Positions 6,971-14,397 of a stretch of DNA of 64,000 bases are shown here, one piece after another. Source of the DNA: a bacterium (GTDB lineage: Bacteria > Electryoneota > RPQS01); NCBI GenBank assembly GCA_013360195.1, contig JABWCQ010000005.1, positions 62,001-126,000 on the forward strand, read 5' to 3'. Positions within the stretch are counted from its first letter, which is position 1, and each line of letters starts with the position of its first letter. The notes beneath the pieces were generated by a model that was given only the letters and a program-made list of their open reading frames with translations, was not told where the DNA came from and made no database searches. A program made the translations under genes and the position numbers.

Positions 6971-8521
6971 TTCGTCTGCGGGATGCAGGTCTATGCCCAG
7001 CTCTTTGGCTTTCTTCCAGAGAGTCGTGCGATCAATCTGCAGCATGCGCGAGGCCTTGATGACATGGCCGTTGGCGGCAATCATGGCATTCTCGATGAAC
7101 TGTTTTTCAAAGTTGCGCACGGCCTGTTTCAACGGTCCCAGACTCATCAGATTCTCCGGAGCGGCAGGTGCCGCCGTCACGACGCTGTTGCCGTTTGGAG
7201 TATTGACGGGGTAGTTAACAGAAACCGGAGTGAAGCTGTTGTTCTCGGTGGTCGTGAAGGGTTGCTTCAGGAATTGCAGCGTCGTGGCGGTGATGGTGGT
7301 GCTGTTCGACGCGAGAATGGCCCGCTCGATAACATTTTCGAGTTCGCGGACATTCCCGGGCCACGGATGCGAAAGCATCAGCGCCATAGCATCATCCGTC
7401 ATGGTGAAGTTGCCCTTTTGCAGCCGTCCGCCGATTTTGTCAAGGAAGTGTGCACAAAGCATGGGGATATCTTCCTTGCGTTCGCGCAGCGGCGGAATCG
7501 TGATGGGCACGACGTTCAGCCGGTAGTAAAGATCCATGCGGAAACGGCCTTCCTGAATCATTCGTTCGAGGTCGCGGTTGGTAGCCGTCACGACGCGAAT
7601 GTTAACGGGAATTTTGCGATTCCCGCCGAGTCGTTCGATTTCTCGGTCCTGCAGGACATTGAGCAATTTGACCTGCGTCGAGAGCGAGAGTTCGCCGATT
7701 TCGTCCAGGAAGATGGTGCCGCCGTTGGCCGCTTCAAACTTTCCGATGCGGGTCTGCTTGGCATCGGTGAAAGCACCCTTTTCATGTCCGAAGAGTTCAG
7801 ATTCGAGCAGGGTTTCGGGCAATGCCGCGCAATTGACCTTGATAAAGGGCTTGTCGGCGCGCGGACCTTCGAAGTGCAGTGCACGAGCGACGAGTTCCTT
7901 ACCGGCACCGGTTTCAGCCCGGATAAGGACCGTGGTGTCCACCGCAGCCACATCGCGGATCGCATCAAAGACTTTGTGCATGGCGGCTGAGCGTCCCACC
8001 AAGCCGCCGAGCTTGTGATCCCCGCCGAGCCGACGCTTGAGTTTTTCGACTTCGCCGGCGAGGCGAAGGTTCGAGAGCGCGGCATCGACTGTTCGGGCGA
8101 GAAGCCGGGGCTCCATGGGCTGCGAGACGTAGTTGGTCGCGCCGTTCTCCATAGCCTCGACAATTCGCTCGGAGTCATCGGAATCGGAATAGATGACTAC
8201 GGGCAATCTCAAGTGTCGGGAGCGGATGTCTCCGATAAGCGAGATTCCGGATGCCCCCTTGAGGTCGACATCGCAGAGCACGACGTCAACATTTTCGGTT
8301 TCGAGCCTGTTCAGTACATTCCCGGGGTTAGTTTCGTGGAGCACACGATATCCCCCTTCTCCGCGCAGGGAACGCGTAAAGCGCTCGATGGCGGAGGTTT
8401 CCTCGTCGACAATCAAAAGCGTTGGTTCCGGCATATTCCGGGTCTCCCGTTTCCATAATCCATTCGTTAGCACCCACAGTACATCCATGCCCTCGGCAAA
8501 GACTGGGCCGAGCTGATTCAT
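6968..8521 (-). CDS. Sigma-54-dependent response regulator (NtrC family)
   Basis: The 517-residue product has a receiver domain (about residues 33-150, phosphorylatable Asp in VVLCDVDLKG), an AAA+ sigma-54 activation domain (Walker A ETGAGKE, Walker B GGTIFLDEIGE, arginine-finger region PPLRERKEDIP, PWPGNVRELENV) and a C-terminal Fis-type helix-turn-helix (HVIKASRMLQIDRTTLWKKA). It would activate sigma-54 promoters after phosphorylation. The sigma-54 contact loop reads GAFTDA rather than the classical GAFTGA, a variant that also occurs in this family. I place the start at ATG 8521 because AAGGAGG lies five bases upstream; this adds about 29 residues before the usual receiver start at 8434 (MPEPTLLIVDEE). 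No histidine kinase is adjacent, so the partner is unknown. Confidence 0.93.
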   Translation of the reverse strand: MNQLGPVFAEGMDVLWVLTNGLWKRETRNMPEPTLLIVDEETSAIERFTRSLRGEGGYRVLHETNPGNVLNRLETENVDVVLCDVDLKGASGISLIGDIRSRHLRLPVVIYSDSDDSERIVEAMENGATNYVSQPMEPRLLARTVDAALSNLRLAGEVEKLKRRLGGDHKLGGLVGRSAAMHKVFDAIRDVAAVDTTVLIRAETGAGKELVARALHFEGPRADKPFIKVNCAALPETLLESELFGHEKGAFTDAKQTRIGKFEAANGGTIFLDEIGELSLSTQVKLLNVLQDREIERLGGNRKIPVNIRVVTATNRDLERMIQEGRFRMDLYYRLNVVPITIPPLRERKEDIPMLCAHFLDKIGGRLQKGNFTMTDDAMALMLSHPWPGNVRELENVIERAILASNSTTITATTLQFLKQPFTTTENNSFTPVSVNYPVNTPNGNSVVTAAPAAPENLMSLGPLKQAVRNFEKQFIENAMIAANGHVIKASRMLQIDRTTLWKKAKELGIDLHPADE

Positions 8522-8707
8522 CGCAACCTCCTTGTTCATCCATTACAACATCGGGAAAAGCCCGAAACTCTAAGATTCTATCCTCCGGAAAATACATGGT
8601 TAGGGACAGGTTATTCACATAACAGTTTGCACAGCAAAGACCAAAGAGTCAAGGGTTCTGACCCAAATTGGTGTAAAAGCGGCGACATGCTGAGAATGAC
8701 TGCAAAT

Positions 8708-8736
8708 TTGACAATCCGATGGCTCTAAGGTATATT
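8708..8736 (+). promoter_or_regulatory. Promoter of the dapA-dapB row
   Basis: TTGACA (8708-8713) and TATATT (8731-8736) are separated by 17 bases, about 70 bases before the dapA start. The rest of the 285-base gap between the divergent genes shows no other clear element. Confidence 0.75.
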
Positions 8737-8806
8737 CTAATTCGGGAATTTTGGGCATGTTGCGAAGTCGCGACGTGCGGATTGAGAACACAAACTCCAT
8801 AACAAC

Positions 8807-9694
8807 ATGAACTTCTATACAGGATTATGGATAGCCTTGGTGACACCGTTCAAAAACGGTCAAATTGACGAGGCTGCCCTGCAAAATTTGGTCAATGGTC
8901 TTGCAAGTCGCGGTGTGGACGGATTCGTGCCTCTGGGGACGACAGGGGAGGCCTCATGCCTCTCCCGGGAAGAACGGCGGCGGGTCATCCAGCTGGTGTT
9001 AGAAGCATCTCAGGGGATTTCCGTGGCACCGGGATGCGGGACAAATTCAACCGAGCAGACAATTGAGCAGGTGAACGAAGCCAAGGAGCTGGGGGCACAA
9101 GGGGCGATGGTGATTACACCGTATTACAATAAGCCGACGCAGGAGGGACTGTATCAGCATTTTGCGGCGGTGCATGAGGCCACGGAGCTTCCGCTGCTGC
9201 TTTATAATGTGCCGGGCCGGACCAGCGTGAACATGCTGCCGGAGACGGTCGAGCGGCTGGCCGACTTCAAGCGAGTGTGCGCCATCAAGGAAGCAAGCGG
9301 CAATTTGGAGCAGATAAGTGAGACGACGGCGCGGGTCGAGGGCCGGATGACAGTGCTGTCGGGTGACGACGGTCTGACGTTGCCTGTGATGGCGGTCGGC
9401 GGGGTGGGTGTCGTGTCGGTGGTGGGGAATGTGGCTCCAGACCTGATGAAGGGGTTAATCAAAGCGTACGACCGCCGGGACACGGATTCGGCACTCCTGC
9501 TGCATCACACTCTGGCACCGATTGCCAAGGCGATGTTCCTTGAAACGAATCCCGGTCCCGTAAAATACGCTCTGCATGCGATGGGCAAGATTGCCAACGA
9601 GTTCAGACTGCCGATGGTGCCCGTGAAGAAGGAGACGGAAGGCAAGATTCGCGCGGCGATTGCGGCGTATCTGGAGAATCCGAATGTCGCGTGA
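8807..9694 (+). CDS. dapA: 4-hydroxy-tetrahydrodipicolinate synthase
   Basis: DapA condenses pyruvate with aspartate semialdehyde in the cytoplasm, the first committed step of the diaminopimelate/lysine pathway. The 295-residue product starts GLWIALVTPFKNGQID and carries PLGTTGEASCLSREER, the substrate-site tyrosine in LLYNVPGRTSVN (about 133), the Schiff-base lysine in AIKEASGN (about 161), and SGDDGLTLPVMAVGGVGVVS. Length is standard. It begins the rightward gene row and overlaps dapB by 11 bases. Aspartate kinase from the same pathway lies 3.5 kb downstream. Confidence 0.97.
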   Translation: MNFYTGLWIALVTPFKNGQIDEAALQNLVNGLASRGVDGFVPLGTTGEASCLSREERRRVIQLVLEASQGISVAPGCGTNSTEQTIEQVNEAKELGAQGAMVITPYYNKPTQEGLYQHFAAVHEATELPLLLYNVPGRTSVNMLPETVERLADFKRVCAIKEASGNLEQISETTARVEGRMTVLSGDDGLTLPVMAVGGVGVVSVVGNVAPDLMKGLIKAYDRRDTDSALLLHHTLAPIAKAMFLETNPGPVKYALHAMGKIANEFRLPMVPVKKETEGKIRAAIAAYLENPNVA

Positions 9695-10400
9695 GCCGAT
9701 TCACATCGCGTTGTTCGGCGCAGCAGGCCGAATGGGGAAGGTACTTCTGCATGAGGCGCGGTTATTCCCGGGTCTCAAGATCACGCATGCATTTGACCCG
9801 GCGGGAGCAGGGCAGTATTTCGATGATTTGTTGATTGAACCGAAGTGCTACGGCGTGCATAATCATGTGAAGGTGGCTGTCGATTTTTCGACGGCGGCCT
9901 CGGTGATTGAAAATGTGCAGTGCTGTCAGAAAGCGAAAGTGAATTACGTCTGCGGCGTGACGGGCGTGCCGGAAAATGTTAAGAAGGAATTACGCGAAGC
10001 TGCAAAGAGTATTGCGGTCTTGCATGCGCCGAATATGTCACCCGGGATGAACGTGCTGTTTGCGCTGGTGGCGGAAGCGGCGGCGGCGCTGCCCGGGTAT
10101 GAAGTGTATTTGTCGGAAGCGCATCACACGAAAAAGGTGGATGCTCCATCGGGAACGGCAATTCGGATAGCTGAGATCATCGAAGATACGGTTGGCAAGA
10201 AGCCTGAGGTGTTTTCACTTAGAGTTGGAGACGTTGTGGGTGAGCATACGCTCGTGCTCGGTGGACATGGCGAGCGATTGGAGATAACTCATCGTGCCGA
10301 CTCGCGCGCGGTATTTGCGCATGGAGCGTTGCGCGCGGCGGAATGGCTGGCGGACCAGCCTGCGGGGTTTTACGGGATGGGGGATGTGTTGGGTCTATGA
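9684..10400 (+). CDS. dapB: 4-hydroxy-tetrahydrodipicolinate reductase
   Basis: DapB reduces the DapA product with NAD(P)H. The 238-residue product has the nucleotide-binding loop LFGAAGRMGKV, DFSTAASV, CGVTGVPENV, and the signature SEAHHTKKVDAPSGTA that includes the catalytic histidine/lysine region. The start ATG at 9684 lies within the last codons of dapA, indicating coupled translation. The gene ends eight bases before the left hairpin repeat of the DUF559 cassette and is intact. Confidence 0.96.
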   Translation: MSREPIHIALFGAAGRMGKVLLHEARLFPGLKITHAFDPAGAGQYFDDLLIEPKCYGVHNHVKVAVDFSTAASVIENVQCCQKAKVNYVCGVTGVPENVKKELREAAKSIAVLHAPNMSPGMNVLFALVAEAAAALPGYEVYLSEAHHTKKVDAPSGTAIRIAEIIEDTVGKKPEVFSLRVGDVVGEHTLVLGGHGERLEITHRADSRAVFAHGALRAAEWLADQPAGFYGMGDVLGL

Positions 10401-10408
10401 TCTTCTAT

Positions 10409-10446
10409 TTCCCCCCAGTCCTCTGGGGGGACAAAAGGGGGGTAAA
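10409..10446 (+). repeat. Left inverted repeat/hairpin of DUF559 cassette
   Basis: The 38-base segment contains a self-complementary hairpin CCCCCCAG-TCCT-CTGGGGGG (10411-10430) followed by a G-run and TAAA. Its reverse complement closely matches 10823-10861, with small length differences in the G-runs. It lies directly before the GTG start of the DUF559 gene. Confidence 0.88.
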
Positions 10447-10448
10447 CA

Positions 10449-10811
10449 GTGAGAGACTTCGACAAAGTTAAGTGGAAAACCTGGCAGCGTGCGCGCGAGT
10501 TCCGACGAGATCGAACTGAAGCGGAAAGACTGCTTTGGTACAAGCTGCGAACTGAGCAGCTCGGTGTGAAGTTTCGACGACAGCATGCCATCGGTGAGTA
10601 CATTGTTGATTTCATCTGTATAGAGCGGAAGTTGATTGTGGAAGTAGATGGCCCAACGCATGCTGAGATAGAGCGACAGTTGCACGATGCGCGACGAACG
10701 GATTTTCTGGAGTCATTAGGTTATCGAGTTATTCGAGTTACTAATTTACAAGTTAAGGAGAGCATGCCCTATGTTCTCGAAACTATTCTTGATGCGCTCA
10801 AACGTAAATAA
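10449..10811 (+). CDS. DUF559 (Vsr-like) endonuclease-domain protein
   Basis: The 120-residue product belongs to DUF559, a family related in fold to very-short-patch-repair endonucleases. It shows AREFRRDRTEAERLLWYKLR, the core VKFRRQHAIGEYIVDFICI, the acidic pair in LIVEVDGPTH, and RRTDFLESLGYRVIRVTNLQ, consistent with a PD-(D/E)xK-like active site. The start is GTG at 10449, three bases after the left inverted repeat. The gene is enclosed between inverted hairpin repeats and sits between dapB and an unrelated secreted-protein gene, so it looks inserted into the row. The cellular role of DUF559 proteins is not established; mobility or repair of its own cassette is an inference. Confidence 0.85.
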   Translation: MRDFDKVKWKTWQRAREFRRDRTEAERLLWYKLRTEQLGVKFRRQHAIGEYIVDFICIERKLIVEVDGPTHAEIERQLHDARRTDFLESLGYRVIRVTNLQVKESMPYVLETILDALKRK

Positions 10812-12609
10812 ACCGCTTGGAATTTTACCCCCCCTTACCCCCCCAGAGGACTGGGGGGGAATCAGAGTACTACTTTTTTTGATTCTTGCATCGTCTGCGT
10901 TTGCTCAGCCGTTTCCGCCGGACTCGGTGTGGACGTTTTCATTTGATGATGGCGGGGATGAATATTTTTATGACGCGATTGAAGTTGAAGACGGTTTCTT
11001 GTTGTGCGGGGAAGCGCGGGAGTGGAATGCTCTGGCGGGGGACGGCATCATCGTAAAACTTAATCGTGATGGCGAATTGGTCTGGGAACGGCGCTACGGT
11101 CAGTCGCAGAGGGAACGATTTCCTGCGATTGTTAAGCGCGGCCCGAATGATTACCTATTAGGCTGCGAGAGATTAAGTGCAAACGGCGAATCATCACGGC
11201 TGCTAGTATATGAAATTGACGACTTTGGAAACGTGAATGTCACGTTCTGGCATGAGCTGGGGCAAGTTGAGGCTTATCCGGTGCGAATGGGCGGAATGAG
11301 CGTACCGGGCTCGCACAATTTTGCAACCTCATATTCGCTGGAGCTCTTTCAAGGCGAGCGGATGTTCGCACTTGAGATTTCCGACAGAGTCGGCAACTCG
11401 CAAATCCGCTATTACAGTACAGGCGCATTGAACGAGAACTCAGGTCATACGTTAATCGACTCCACAACTTTTGAATCGGTTTTGTTTGGCAAGACTCGGG
11501 CCGGAACCGCTGACGACTCTGACGGACTTCTTGAATATGACGATGGAATTTCCGCCGCCCATGGCGGCGCAGGAGATGACGGATTCCTAGGTGCGAGACT
11601 GGATGCGATGCAATCACGTGTCGTGGCGACCGGATTTACGACATTGGACGGTTCTGGCAGTGACTTGTGGGTTACCGCGACCGGCTTGCACCGCCCTGAT
11701 TCCGTCATTTGGTCCCGCCACTATGGCGGCCTGTCCTATGAGGACGGCGTAGAGATTATTAACGCATCCGACTCCGGTTTCATCATTGCCGGGAATTTCT
11801 CATCTGAAAATATCAATTTTGAGCAGTCGGATTATTGGCTACTTAAAGTTGATGAAGATGGGGACAGTGTTTGGTCGGTGGTAAAGGGCGGGGATGAAGC
11901 GGATCGTTGTGAAGGGATGATTGAAACGGAAAACGGATTTTTGTTGTTTGGTTCGTCGCAATCGTTCGCCGTGCCGGGGTGGGACGGGTGTGCGATGCTG
12001 CTCGCTTATGTGCCGGACATTGCGGCGACACCGGGGAGTTTGAATTTCGGGCCGGTGGCGGTGGGCTTAACCGCGACGCGAACTTTGGGACTCATCAACA
12101 CAGGGTCGAATGTGCTGACGGTGACGGAGATTCAAGGCAGCGGAGATTACTCAACAGCGTTTACAGGTCCTGCGACGGTGGAAATCGGAGACACATTGCG
12201 AGTTGACATTCTATTCACTCCGCAATCAGTCGGAAACCATGTGGACACGCTCCGCATTTTCAGCAACGCTATCTCAGGTGTCAAGACGGTTCGCTGTTTA
12301 GGTGCGGGAACGGCGGCGAACGCGGACGAGGAGAGTCTGCTTCCGACGGAGTTCAAACTGCATCCTCCCTACCCCAATCCGTTTAATCCGACGACGACGA
12401 TTGCGTTTGACATGCCGACGACGCAAAGTGTCGCTCTGAATTTGTATGATGTCTCGGGCCGTCTCGTCAGAGAGCTTGTTCAACAGGAGTTTGCGGCAGG
12501 ACGGCAGTGCGTGTCCATTGACGGCAAAGAGATGGCTTCGGGGATTTACTTCGTTTCAATGGTGTCCGGAGAATTTCAGGCTGCGCAGAAATTGGTGCTT
12601 ATGAAATGA
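10771..12609 (+). CDS. Secreted beta-propeller-like/ASH-domain protein with type IX sorting domain; 5' end altered by cassette
   Basis: The recognisable protein begins with a signal-peptide core RVLLFLILASSAFAQ (residues 32-46 of this reading). It is followed by propeller-like repeats of the kind GDGIIVKLNRDGELVWERRY and YWLLKVDEDGDSVWSVVKGG, an ASPM/SPD-2/Hydin-type Ig domain (TPGSLNFGPVAVGLTATRT), and a sorting domain (YPNPFNPTTTIAF, LYDVSGRLVREL, MASGIYFVSM, LVLMK). No natural start precedes the signal peptide: the upstream in-frame codons read through the right hairpin repeat of the DUF559 cassette (giving PPLTPPEDWGG) into the end of the DUF559 gene. ATG 10771, with AAGGAG ten bases upstream, is the best available start; ATG 10792 is an alternative. 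The native start was probably displaced by insertion. Its stop overlaps the next start by ATGA. Confidence 0.8.
   Translation: MFSKLFLMRSNVNKPLGILPPLTPPEDWGGIRVLLFLILASSAFAQPFPPDSVWTFSFDDGGDEYFYDAIEVEDGFLLCGEAREWNALAGDGIIVKLNRDGELVWERRYGQSQRERFPAIVKRGPNDYLLGCERLSANGESSRLLVYEIDDFGNVNVTFWHELGQVEAYPVRMGGMSVPGSHNFATSYSLELFQGERMFALEISDRVGNSQIRYYSTGALNENSGHTLIDSTTFESVLFGKTRAGTADDSDGLLEYDDGISAAHGGAGDDGFLGARLDAMQSRVVATGFTTLDGSGSDLWVTATGLHRPDSVIWSRHYGGLSYEDGVEIINASDSGFIIAGNFSSENINFEQSDYWLLKVDEDGDSVWSVVKGGDEADRCEGMIETENGFLLFGSSQSFAVPGWDGCAMLLAYVPDIAATPGSLNFGPVAVGLTATRTLGLINTGSNVLTVTEIQGSGDYSTAFTGPATVEIGDTLRVDILFTPQSVGNHVDTLRIFSNAISGVKTVRCLGAGTAANADEESLLPTEFKLHPPYPNPFNPTTTIAFDMPTTQSVALNLYDVSGRLVRELVQQEFAAGRQCVSIDGKEMASGIYFVSMVSGEFQAAQKLVLMK
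10823..10861 (-). repeat. Right inverted repeat/hairpin of DUF559 cassette
   Basis: This segment contains the hairpin CCCCCCCAG-AGGA-CTGGGGGGG and a preceding C-run, in inverted orientation to 10409-10446. It lies 12 bases beyond the DUF559 stop and is read in frame as the N-terminal extension of the downstream secreted protein. Confidence 0.88.
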
Positions 12610-13157
12610 GGCAATGGATTTCCATAATCGCTGCCGCGTTATTGCTTTCCGCCTGTGAAGAGGGCAATAAGCCGGAGTCACGCGGGGGCTACGAGATTCT
12701 CGTGGGCGATACGTTGATTACCATATCTGCGGAGGCGATTGAGTTTGCCGGACTGCTGACGGACGGCAATCACTTCAATTTTCACGCCTACATGCTGCGC
12801 GAGTATCAGGTGGCGACGATTCCGCGGGACGATGGTACGCCCTATTCGGGGTCCCTGATTCAATGGAAGAACACAGGCTGGAACACGCGGCGGACGTTTC
12901 TGTTTCCGCCGTTTGTACACGACGTAACGACGGAGTCGCCGGAACTTTTCTATTACATGATTGGCACATACCCGGAGCAGTTCGGATACGGCTGGGTGGA
13001 CACCTATGATCCTGAGGCGGATTTGTCGAACGCGGCGCTTCGCCCGTGGCTGCATCCGGCGGATTCGACCTTGACGCCGGACAATCCGGGCACACTCGAG
13101 TTTGACGGCGGATTGGGAGATATGCTGGAGTATCGGGCGATGTGGGTGGTGGAATGA
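12606..13157 (+). CDS. Lipoprotein of unknown function
   Basis: The 183-residue product has a lipoprotein signal (IIAAALLLSAC, cysteine at about 16) and would be anchored to a membrane on the periplasmic side or at the surface. I recognise no domain; the mature part is rich in aromatic residues and prolines (RRTFLFPPFVHDV, FGYGWVDTYDPEAD). The ATG overlaps the stop of the preceding secreted-protein gene (ATGA), so the two are probably coexpressed and functionally linked. Confidence 0.82.
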   Translation: MRQWISIIAAALLLSACEEGNKPESRGGYEILVGDTLITISAEAIEFAGLLTDGNHFNFHAYMLREYQVATIPRDDGTPYSGSLIQWKNTGWNTRRTFLFPPFVHDVTTESPELFYYMIGTYPEQFGYGWVDTYDPEADLSNAALRPWLHPADSTLTPDNPGTLEFDGGLGDMLEYRAMWVVE

Positions 13158-13182
13158 AGCGCACTGAATTTTGAGATAGTTG

Positions 13183-14349
13183 ATGCCCTTAATCATCCAA
13201 AAATACGGTGGGAAGACGCTTGCGACGCCTGCGGATATTTTGCAGGTGGCGGGGCTGGTCCATGCGCGGGTGAAGGCCGGGACGCAGGTGGTGGTGGTGG
13301 TGTCGGCATTGGCGGATACGACTGACCAATATGTGGCGATGGCGCGGGCTGTGAACCCCGAGCCGCGCGGGCGGGAATTGGACGTGCTGCTGTCAACGGG
13401 CGAGCGGGTGGCGATTGCGATGCTGGCGCTGGCGCTGAACTCGATTGAGCCCGACATCGCCGTTTCGCTGACGGGCGCTCAGGCCGGAATCATCACGGAC
13501 ACGCTGCACACGGCGGCGCGGATTGTAGAAGTCCGGCCTCTGCGGGTGCGGGAAGTCCTCGAGCAGGGGAAGATTCCCGTGATTGCGGGTTATCAGGGGA
13601 TTACGACCGAGAAGAACATCTCGACTTTGGGCCGCGGCGGGACGGACGCGACAGCTGTGGCATTGGCGGTGGCGCTAGGGGCGGAACAGGTCGAGTTCAT
13701 GAAGGACGTAGACGGGGTGGCGAGTGCCGACCCGAAACTGGTTTCAGGTGCGAAAATTCTTTCACACCTGAATTATGACGAAGCGCTGTCCATGATGGGG
13801 TTAGGCGCGAAGATTTTGCAGGTTCCGGCCGTGGAATTGGCGGCAGAATTCAGGATGAAACTGGCCATCGGGAACTCGAAGACAGGGGTTGCGGGGACAA
13901 TAATCACGGACAAGCCTCTTGCGAGGCGTACGTTAGGTGCTGTTATTCATACACCTGCAACAATTTTGCCGCTTGCAACTCTGCTTCAGTTTTTGTTTGT
14001 TGAACGAACTTTGCGCGAGACAGGGGTTTTGCCGCTGTATTTGCGTGGTGGAGACTCCCCCCTAGCAGTGTTCAAGCAGAGTGACGAGCCGCACTTGCTG
14101 CTCAAAGACTACGCGGACGCGATGGACTCCAGCTATGATCTGGTTGCTCTGGTCGGTCCGGGAGCTGGCGGGGTGGGTGTGCTGGCAGACCAAATCGCGA
14201 GCGCGCTGGAACCGCATCGCGAGGTGATACGAGAGGAGCTGCACATTGAGAATCGTCTGCTTTTGTTAGTGAAGCGAGAGCAGTCGGCGGAGCTGGTGCG
14301 GGAACTGCATGTGTTGTGCGAAGGCGCGGCGGCACCGGCCACTGCATAG
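13183..14349 (+). CDS. Aspartate kinase
   Basis: Aspartate kinase phosphorylates aspartate at the head of the lysine/threonine/methionine/diaminopimelate pathways. The 388-residue product shows IIQKYGGKTLATPADI near the N-terminus, LLSTGERVAIAMLALAL, VIAGYQGIT, TLGRGGTDATAVALAVALGA, the aspartate-binding loop KDVDGVASADPKLV and LNYDEALSMMGLGAKILQ. The opening motif is unusual: the common KFGGTSV is KYGGKTL here. The C-terminal third (from about 245) shows only weak ACT-domain resemblance (DLVALVGPGAGGVGVLADQI), so feedback control may differ from the usual enzyme. ATG 13183 is preferred over a TTG one codon earlier. The link with dapA/dapB in the same row supports the call; lysC versus another paralogue cannot be decided. 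Confidence 0.88.
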   Translation: MPLIIQKYGGKTLATPADILQVAGLVHARVKAGTQVVVVVSALADTTDQYVAMARAVNPEPRGRELDVLLSTGERVAIAMLALALNSIEPDIAVSLTGAQAGIITDTLHTAARIVEVRPLRVREVLEQGKIPVIAGYQGITTEKNISTLGRGGTDATAVALAVALGAEQVEFMKDVDGVASADPKLVSGAKILSHLNYDEALSMMGLGAKILQVPAVELAAEFRMKLAIGNSKTGVAGTIITDKPLARRTLGAVIHTPATILPLATLLQFLFVERTLRETGVLPLYLRGGDSPLAVFKQSDEPHLLLKDYADAMDSSYDLVALVGPGAGGVGVLADQIASALEPHREVIREELHIENRLLLLVKREQSAELVRELHVLCEGAAAPATA

Positions 14350-14397
14350 ATTGAGACAAAACAGAACAGAGTCGGTCCCGGGGGCGGGGTTCGATAG

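Noticed and set aside
7730-7810. GAFTDA in the NtrC-type protein as a sign of lost sigma-54 contact
   Set aside because: The variant also occurs in apparently functional family members; all other ATPase motifs are intact.
6923-7990. 355-codon plus-strand open frame
   Set aside because: Antisense shadow of the NtrC-type regulator; no motifs, and overlaps the terminator hairpin.
10411-10430. Hairpin after dapB as an ordinary terminator
   Set aside because: It lacks a T-run, and an inverted copy lies beyond the DUF559 gene, so a repeat end is the better reading, although it could still slow transcription.
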